From: a virus
IMG/VR virus record: IMGVR_UViG_3300028844_001798
Coordinates: 1 to 30,788 of that record
Direction: 5' to 3' (one strand)
DNA length: 30,788 bases
The first letter of the stretch is position 1; each line of letters opens with the position of its first letter. This document shows, piece after piece, positions 6,758 to 16,100 of the stretch. The notes below the pieces were generated by a model that saw nothing but the letters and a program-made list of their open reading frames with translations, was not told the DNA's origin and did not search any database. A program made the translations under genes and the position numbers.

Positions 6758-7170
6758 GCGGTGACGGTCCAGGGTGGAAAGATTTGGACCTAGCCGCACT
6801 AGAGGCAGAAGCGTTTCTTTTAGGCATTTGGAAAGATTTTGCCGAGTTGGAGGAATCGCTATCTATGGACGAACTTACAGCAGTAATTGAGGCCAACAGA
6901 GATAATGTTCACCAAGAGAGAAAATTCTTTGCAGCATTAAAAGGTGTTGATCTTGATGAAGCAGGCGGCAGTCGTTCCAGTTCTGGTGAAAGTGGTTCAG
7001 GTAATCCTTGGGAAGATATGAAGGCTCGCGTCTTTTCTGGCGGTATAGCCAAAGACGCTAGAGACATTGCTTCTCTACAAGGCATTAACGGCGCAAAAGC
7101 AGGTATGCAAGTAGGAGCAAGCCCCAAATCTGACATTCAATACTCTAAAGCCAGAGGTGATGGCTGGTGA
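6446..7170 (+). CDS. tail assembly chaperone, -1 frameshift (GT-like) form
   Basis: Predicted fusion: bases 6446-6751 in the first frame, then a slip back by one base and bases 6751-7170 in the -1 frame, giving about 241 residues. The -1 frame is closed by TGA at 6742-6744 and opens exactly at the slippery site (6745). It has no ATG and no ribosome site near its own beginning; the first possible start is a TTG at 6784. The T-like part is helical and acidic (LDLAALEAEAFLLGIWKDFA), then has a Ser/Gly linker and a basic tail. In lambda, the GT fusion binds both the tape measure protein and tube subunits. The stop overlaps the GTG of the tape measure gene (GTGA). Confidence 0.8.
6745..6751 (+). 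promoter_or_regulatory. -1 ribosomal slippery heptamer C_CCA_AAC
   Basis: Read in the first chaperone frame the bases divide as C CCA AAC, the canonical X_XXY_YYZ pattern, six to eleven bases before the TAG. After re-pairing, the codons are CCC AAA and translation continues CCA GTA GGC in the -1 frame. A possible weak downstream stem is GGTCC (6766-6770) with GGACC (6786-6790). Confidence 0.85.
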
Positions 7171-10100
7171 GTTATGTAAATGCTGGCGTTAATATTAACG
7201 TAATAGCAAACACAAAAGCGGCAACTGCTGGACTAAAACAAGTACAAGCACAGTTAAAGGGTTTGTCAGCAACAATGGCTGCTGCTGGTGCTTCTGGTGC
7301 TCAAGCACAAAGAGCAATGTCAGCAGTTCCCGCTGCCCTAGGTGCTTTAAATAACGCTGGCTGGACTTCTGGCGTAAGGAATATGACCACTGAGGTTGGT
7401 CGTTTACAACAGGCTCTTGATAAGGGCAGTGCCTCTAATGCTGATCTTAAAAAGATGACCAGGGGTTCTGCTGTAGTTCAGGCTATGGCTGCTGAACGTG
7501 TCCGTACTTTACAAACTAGGTATGCTGCTTTAGGTCAGTCTGTTGACGGCACACAGCGCGTGATGCGATCCGTACCTAATGAAATTATGACTTCGGCAAG
7601 GGCTGTTAATGAACTAAGTGCAGGCACAGGCCGTTATGCACAAAAGGCTACTGTCGCTGCTCAGACTGCTCAGATCATGTCTCAGAAGCAAAAGTTGTTG
7701 GCACAGAACACAATTAATGCTGGTAAGAATATGCAGTGGGCTGGCCGTCAGATGGTTGTAGGTTTTGGTGTTCCGTTTGGCTTGGCTGCTGCTGGTGCTG
7801 TTTCTGCTTTTAAAGATATTGAAGAGCAGTCTATTGCTTTTAAGCGTGTTTATGGTGATCTTACCACTTCGTCTGCTGAAAAGTCTAGGATGCTGGGTGA
7901 GGTTGTTAATGGTCTTGCTAAGGATATGACCACTTATAATGTGGCGGCAGCGGATACTGTTGAGGTTGCTTCTCGTGTTGCGGCGGTAGGGTATCAAGGC
8001 CAGGACATGCTAGATGTTACTAGAGAAACATTACGTCTAGCAACATTGGGTCAAATGGATTACAGCACTGCACTAGAAGCCACTATTGCTGTGCAGACTG
8101 CTTTCGATATTAAAGCGAAAGATATGGCTAAGACTACAGACTTTTTGAACGCGGCTGAAAACCAAACTATTTTGTCTATGGAAGATATGGCTATTGCTTT
8201 CCCTCGTGCAGCATCAGTCATCAAGGGTTTTAATGGTGAGGTTGAAGACCTTTCATTCTTGATGGTTGGTTTGCGTGAGGGTGGTGTTAAGGCTGAACAT
8301 GCTTCTAACTCTTTGAAGTCTATGCTTTCGTCTATGGTTAAGCCAACACAGCAAACCAAAGACATGATGAAAGACCTGGGTATCAATTATGGTGGGGTAG
8401 CCAAGTCATTAAATCAAGGTAACCTTATTGGTGCGTTTAAAGAATTAGACGTACAGATGAAAAATTTGGGTCGTGGCGATAGGCAGCGTTTTTTGACTCA
8501 GGCTTTTGGTAAGTATCAGTTCGCTCGTGCTGTTGCATTGTTTAAGAGTTTAGAAACTTTGCGTAAGGGTGGTGACACTCAACTAGATCAAATTGAAAAG
8601 TTAGATAAGATGAGTGCAGCCAAACTTGCTAAAATATCTGAGGGCGAGTTGTCGCAAATTGCTGAAAGCCCTCTAACAAAAATGATGGCAGGTTTTGAAA
8701 AGTTTAAACTTGCTGTTGTTCCTTTAGGTGAAAAGATTGCAACATCTATTGCTGCTATCTTTGAAAAGATTAATCCTTTCCTTGAAAAGTTTTTAAGTAA
8801 CGATACGGCAACATGGTTTACCTTGGCAACTGCGGGTGCATTAGGTTTATTTGCTGTGGGCAAAATGTTGGCCGGTGTATTTTTAAACCTAATAGGTTCA
8901 TTAAGAGCAGCGTTCTTCGGATTCAAAGACTTTATTAAAGGAACAAGATATGCTACAACTGAATCATTAGCAACTTCCGCAGCACAAAGAGATTTAGCAA
9001 CAGCAGCAGGGTTAGCAACAACTAGTTTCCAAAGGGAAACTGCTGCTGTTACTGCGTTGACTACTGCTTTGCGTGGCTTGGCTGGTGTTAGCAGAGCAAT
9101 GCCCCCTCGTGGTGGTGGCGGTGGTGGTGCTGGCCCTGCTGGACGACCTGTTCTCCCTATTGTTCCTGTTGGCCCTGGTGGTGGACAAGGACGAACTTTA
9201 GTGCCTGGAACTGTTGTTTCTGGCGGTAGAGGTACTGGTGGTGGAACTCCAAAACCTATTCCAGTTGTTCCTGTTGCCCCACAAGGTAGAAACCCTAGAG
9301 GAACAGGTGTCACTCTGCCCGGTGGTCTAGTAGTACCACAATCTTCTGTTATCCCATTAACAACAGGTAAGCCAGGGGCGTCTTCTCCAATTGACACGCC
9401 TAGTCAAGTTGCTAGTAAAATAGATCAACTACAAAGAACTTTAACTGCGTCTACTGCTCCTGCTGCTGCTACTGCTGCTGCTAGTATTGCTGCTAGTTTG
9501 GCTGGCGCAAACATGATGGGTGGTACTGGTGGGCTTCCTGTTCCTGCTCCTGCACCTGACACTGTTCCTAAGTCTGGTCCAACTCCACCTGCTGCCCCTG
9601 CTACACCTGAGCCTGCGCCAGTAGCACCCGCACCTGCGCCACCTCCAACTACTACAGAGGCTACACCTGCCCCTACTGCTCCTGCCCCTGCTGGTCCTGC
9701 TGGAACTGGTGCTGATCCTGTTAAAGTTGAGCCTGCTAAGCCTGCCAAATATAATCCTGAGGGGCAGCACATGGGTCATTTTGGTGGTGGTTCTGGTGCT
9801 GTTGCTGAGTTAAACGATGTTGTGACTGGTTTGTCAGGCGATGAATCTAACTTTAACCAGGCTGATAGTAGCGGTAAGCGAAGAATAAATAAAAATGCAC
9901 TTAAAGCCGCAATCAAAGAGGCACAAGCCCAGCCAGATTCCACCATCCCTGCAAGAATGGGTGGAATGGATACTGCGGATTGGATTTCTAAGACAGCCGC
10001 AGATGACTTTATTTTTGGAGAAAACTCCCCAAGAGTTCTTAGTTCGCTGTTCCACTTACAAGAGGGTGAAGGAAATTTGCAGGGCGGCGCGTTGGGCAGA

Positions 10101-13100
10101 ATGAGTCCAGAGCAGTTGGCAGATCAGTGGTCTTCTTCATCAACTCAAACCAGTATGGCTTCTAAGCGTCTAGGCTTGGAATGGGCAAGCATGACTCCTG
10201 AGCAACGTCTAGAGGCTCTTCCTGACCTAGAAGATAATAAATATACTCAACCGGGTGTGCGTGGTTTATCTCCTGCTGAGAGAGATGTTCTTACTGCCGA
10301 AGGTTTGCTTGCTTTTTCTGAAACCGAAAGGGGTCAGAAGAATTTGGCTGCTACTGGCGCGATATATGATGAGGCTGCTAGGCGAGTTCGTGAGTCGGAT
10401 ACTGTACTTGATGCTATTCAACAAAAGGATTTTCTTCAAGAAACCGCTAGAGATATGGACCCAGATGTGGCGGGTAGTTTTGCTGATGATTTAGATGCAC
10501 TTGATTCAACTGCTGCTGAGATAACAACTGCAAACGATAGGACTGCGCTGGGTGCAGTTAGCGTAAATGAAGACAACAGGAAAGAGGATAATCCTGGTGG
10601 TAAGCGTGGTCAGCAGTCAAGGGATCAGGCAGCAAGAAATAAAAATTCGGCTGCTCAACAGGCTCTTGCAGAAAAATTAGAGGCAACAAAACAGCAGACG
10701 CAGGATGCTGCTACTGTTGTTGCTGATGCTCAACAAACTCAAGCCACTGTTGTTGAGGATGCTGCTGATGCTGCTACTGATGCTGCTGATGCTGCTGATG
10801 CTCAACAAACTCAAGCCACTGTTGCTGAAGAGCCTGTTGAGTCTAAAAAAACTCAGAGTGATTATGAACGAAGGAAGAGTGCTTTAGTAAGAGATGTTGA
10901 GGATGAAAGACGGCAGGTTAGAGATGATTTCATTAATGATAGGATTACTGCTGATGAAGAGCAGCGTAGGTTGGCAGATATTGATGCTGCTGCCGCAGAA
11001 GCAAATGCAAATATAGAGGCCGCAGAAGCGAATCCTTATAGAGATGTTGCTGGTGACACTGATCGTGCTCGGGTACAAGCAAAGCAAAATCAGATAGAAA
11101 AGGCTCTTGAGGTTGAAAGACAGAAGGCTGCTATTGGGAATAATGAAGAGTTAACTCGTAGTCAAAAGCAAATACTGTTGGATCAGGTAGAGGGCACAGA
11201 CACTAGTTTAATTAGTGATTCTGCTATGCAAAGTATTATTGCTGAGGCTGAGGCTGATGCTAAAAATACTGGATATTTTGATAAGAGAGAACAGGTTAAG
11301 CAGGCTAGGGCGCTTGAGCAGGATGCTATGCTGCAAGATCGTATTCGTAATGAGGCAGTTAATCAGGGTCTTGATCCATTTGATTTGGCTGATTCTGATG
11401 AAGCAAGAATTCGTGAAGAGATAAGGGCACAAGATTCTGATTTGACAGAAGCCAAAAAAGCAAGAGCCGCCACGTTGACTGATAGTGATGTAGAAACATT
11501 GCGTCAGCAATTAGATGATCCAATAGTTCCAGATGCTATCAAGGAAGATATTAGAGAAACTTTAGGTGAAAGAACTAAGTTTGATGATGAGCAGATTGCA
11601 ACTGATAGAAAAGAGTTGGAGTCTGCTAGGCAACAAAGGGCTGAGGCTGCTGAAGCAATGTACGCCGCAGAAATGGAAGCAACTGAAGCCATGAATGCTG
11701 GCACTGCGGAAGAGAAGGCTGCTGCTAGTGATAAAGCAAAGCAGGCTAAGGCAGAGTTTGATGCAGCGCAAGAAAAAGAAAAATCACTGATTGATTCTGC
11801 GGGTAAAGAAACTAGTCAAGAAACACTTGATCGCTTAAGGGCTGAAGAAATAGATGCTATTGATGAATCCAACAAGGCTACTACTGAGCAAACTGCGGCT
11901 AGAGAAGACTTTGAGGAAAAGAAGAAGCAGCAGTTAAGAACTGAACAGGATTTGCGTCAAGCAGGTTTGGACGCAGAAGAGGCACGAACAAGAGTCGGCG
12001 CATTAGAAATGGCTGATACTCCATTTGATGACCCTGTGCTTCTTGAAGAGCAGCAAAAACTTACTGACGCTACAGAAGCACAAGTGACTGCGATGAATGC
12101 TAATGAAGAAGCAACAGCAAATTTGGCTACTTCTCAAACTAAACTTGATGACACAAATAAGAAAGCAAACGCGGCAATGGACAAAAGAGTTGATGCCACT
12201 AACAAAGCCACAAGACAACAAGAAACAGTTAATCGTACTAACGCTAAAACTCCTGCTCGTACTCCCACTCCTGCTGGTCCTAATGGTTTAGGAATGCCAA
12301 TTTTCGGTTCAGGTAAAGATGGATTTAGTGGAGGGTCATTTGCGCCTGGTGCTGGGGGTTTGCTTCGTTCAGGTCTTGGTGCTTTGAGTGGTCCTCTTGG
12401 TACTGCTTCCAATGCAGTCATTAATGGTGCCACAAGAGCCAGTGATGGTTTACGGGCACTACCTGGCATGGTTGGAACTGGAACTAGAAATTTACTTGTT
12501 GATCAGGCTAACAAGGCAGAGCAAGAGAAGCAACAGAAGGCTGCTAAGAAAGCAGCAGGTATGGAGGCTAAGAACGCAAGAATAGAAGCAGGACAGCAAG
12601 CACAGGCTCGTTGGGGTAACCGTATGCAGTTTATTGGTATGGGCGGAATGATGGGAACTATGGGTGCTAGTATGGCTGGTGCTGAAATTCCTATGTGGGC
12701 TAATATGCTTCCTATGGCTGCTATGACTGCGGCTATGTTGCCTGGTGGTTTTTACTCTGGCATGGGTAAAGGCTTTAAGGGCGCAGGCAAGGGTATTGGT
12801 GGTCTTGGGACTAAGATGACTGAGGGCCTTGCTAAGCGAGCGTTTAAGTCAGGAACCTATGCTCCCGGTCGGATGAGTCTTTCTCAAGGTTCTAGCACAA
12901 TTGGTAAAAGGTCTGGTGTGATGGGTGTTGGCAAGAAAGCAATGGTGGCTCAGGGCGCTTTGGGTGCGCTGGGTAGCATTGGTAGGGTTGCAGGCAAGGC
13001 TGGTCCTATTGGTGCTGCTGTTGCTGGCATTATTGCTGCTGGCACTGGTGTTACTTTAGCATTTAGAAAAATGCAGAATGCTGCTGCTGAATCAGGTGAG

Positions 13101-16100
13101 CAGATGGGCAAACATGCTATTGCTACTTCAGATACTATTAATGCTTTGGGTGAGGCAACAGGTAAGCAAAGTCTTTCTTCAAAGGCTATTGCTGAAAGAG
13201 AAGCGAAGACTTTGGGTACTGATGCAGAGACTAAAGCAAAGGTTGATCAGATTGCTGATTCTGAAATTGGTCAGGAAATGTCTAAGGCTTATGAAACTCA
13301 GTCACAGATGATGGGCACGGAAAGTGCTAGACAGTCTATGTTGAATACTGTTCAGACTGCAATGCTTGAGGGCGTTATGAATATGAAGGAGGCCAAGGCT
13401 TTCCTTGGCTCTCAGTTGGGTGATAATGCAATTCCTCTAGTTTCTCAGTTGGAAAAGGATATGAAGGGCGGTGGGGTTTCTACTGATGCTGCTGGTGTTG
13501 CTCTTGATTTGGCTAAGAGTAACTTTCTTACTGCTTTTAAGATGGAAATGGGTGCTCAGAATCAGAGCATGAGTTACTGGGATAATTTAGGTGCGGCTGA
13601 TCGTGACAGACAAGAGCGACTTAATTCTGGTCAAGCAGGTGTAGGTGAGCAGTTTGCTTTTTGGGATACTTGGTTTGATGCTGCTGATAAGACTGCTGAG
13701 GCTACTAAGGCTCGTTCTGCTGCTGCTTTAACTTGGAGTGGTGCTCTTAGTTCTTCATATACTAATCGTATTGCTGCTGAAGAACGAATTGCTATGGCTG
13801 TTGATGATCGCAAGAAGAAAGAAAAAGAACTTGCTGACATGGAAGCGAAGGGCTTAAAGGGCACTGATGAATACAACAAGTTGGCGAATCAGATAGAAAA
13901 GTCTAACAATCAGATTAATAAGGGCAAGCAGAATCTAAAGGATTTTGACGCAATGACTGAAAAGACTGCTAAAGGAGCGATGGACTCGTTTAGAAGTTTA
14001 ATGAATGATGGTGATAGCACTGCTCAAGATCAGTTTATTGAAAGTTTGAGGACGACTGGTGAAGCCAGGATGGACGCAATTTCGCCTCAAATGAGAATTG
14101 ATTTTCTTCAGGATTCAGGAATTAATGATGCTCAAGCAGAAATAGTTGCTAATAGAGAGATGGAGCAGGGGCTAATAACCCCTGCCGAAGGTCAAACTAT
14201 AGAAGAAGCGCGAATTTCAAGATTAAACGAACTAAAGGGCGCTTACTATATGGCAATTAACTCTGGACTTCAAGCCGGTAGTGTAAGTAGTGGTTTGCTT
14301 GATAGTCTTTCAGGAGGTCGAGGTGCAGGAGCGTTACTTGCTGATGCAATTTCGGTTACTTCTGGTGGCACGATTCAAGAAGTTCTTGCTGCCACTCAAG
14401 GTCTAAAAGCCAAAGATAGCACTGGTTTGGTTGGTCAACTAATAGGAAAGGCAGACAGCAATCAAGATTGGCAGAGGCTCACTAATATTCTTCCAGAAAT
14501 TTCAGAACTAAGTAAGAAGCAGCAGGGCGCTATTCTTAATGAACTTCTTGGTAAAGATGAGATTCCAAATCTAAAGAAAGCCAAAGACTTAATAGATGGT
14601 ATTGTCGATGGTAAAGATAAGAATGACAAAAAAGGCACTGGTGGTGGCAAGGACAAAGATAAAGATGATCAAGATGATCAAGATGATCAAGATGATCAAG
14701 GTGGTCAAGGTGGTCAAGGTGGTCAAGGTGGAAACAAAGATGATGACCAAGACCAAAGTACTGGTAAAAATCAGTCTACTCCCCCTACCCCTTCCATAAT
14801 CCCACTACTACCTGGCCTGGGTACAGATCAGTCTGGTGTTTCTGGTGTTCCACCTCTTCTTGCTCTTCCTGACCAGTCTGGTGTTCCTGCTTCTACAACT
14901 ACTCCTACAACTACTCCTACTCCTACAACTACTCCTACTACTACAACTACTCCTACTCCTACAACTACACCTACAACTGACCAGAGTGCTGATGTTGGTG
15001 AATTGCCGCAAGAAGATCAGCAGGTTGAACTTAAGTACAACATTGTTATGGAGGGTGATAGTGAAGAGATTACTAATAAGTTAAATGCTATCACTGATGC
15101 TGTTGAGAAGGCTCAAGGTAAGGCCACTAAGATTAAAGTTAGAGTTGATATGGCTGGGGATAAGCCTGGTAGGATTGCTTCTCAGTTAGAAACAATGGTT
15201 GAGAGAGTTAAGGCTGTTAAAAAAGAGATGCCTAAAAAGATTAAGTTGAGCATTAAGGTTTCTGGTGTTAAGGCTTTGGGAACTGCTGCTGATAATGCTA
15301 ATAAACTTAAGAACAAGTTGGTTGCTGTTAAAGATAACAGTGATATTGATATTAATATTACTGCTAATACTAGTCAGGCTTATGCTGCGGTTGATCAACT
15401 GGTTGCTGATATTAATAGTCGGTCTGCTACTGTTGCGGTGAAGGTTGGAAAGGCTGATGGTGGTCTTGTCTTTAATTCCGGCGGTGCAGTGAGAGGCCCT
15501 GGTACTGGTACTTCTGATAGTATTCCTGCCATGTTGTCTAATGGCGAGTATGTGATTCGTGCTTCTTCTGTTAATAAGTATGGTACTGATATGTTGGATA
15601 AGGTTAATGTTGGTAAGTATGCTAGTGGTGGTGCTGTTGGTATGAAGAGGGGTGGCAAAGCCAAAAAAGGTTTTGATCCTGAGGAGTGGGTAGCGCGTTG
15701 GATGAAAAAACCAGGCGCGGACGGTGAAGCGGTTGGTGGTGGTGGAGAACTCATAGGACAAGGTGTTCGTAGGAGATTAAAGTCAGCACAAAAAAAGAAA
15801 AGAGCAGCAGAGAAAGAAAAAGAAGATGAGAATAAGGATGGTGATGATGATGGTAATGAAGTAAAAAATCAGTTAAAGCAGTTGGATGATTCTATTAAGA
15901 AGTTGACTGCTATAATGGGAAATACTGGTAAGCAGTTTGCTAAGGGCACAAAGAGTCTTGTTAATAAGATTAAAGAGAATTTTAAGTTTAATGGCAAGAA
16001 TCAAAAAGTTTTTGGCAAGAAGACTAGTTTTTTGCAGAAGTCTACTGCTGCTGATAACATTGATACTAAGGTTTTGAAAAAGGCTAGTAAGTCTGAACTT

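Noticed and set aside
8588-9772. Long minus-strand open frames (269, 115 and 112 residues) opposite the tape measure gene
   Set aside because: They are mirrors of the G/C-rich Pro/Gly/Ala codons on the plus strand, have no ribosome sites or promoter, and consist of low-complexity Pro/Gly/Ala or Ser/Arg sequence.
14664-14978. Repeat arrays considered as CRISPR or origin iterons
   Set aside because: Units are 9 bases or shorter, without spacers, and keep the reading frame, so they are protein low-complexity repeats.
15186-15761. 191-residue minus-strand frame
   Set aside because: Antisense to a strongly coding tape measure segment; Thr/Asn/Ile-rich composition is the reverse image of GTT, ATT and GGT codons, with no start signal.
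15908-15916. TGCTATAAT inside the tape measure gene
   Set aside because: Matches the promoter motif but lies mid-gene, encoding Ala-Ile-Met, with no downstream gene start or -35; most likely chance.
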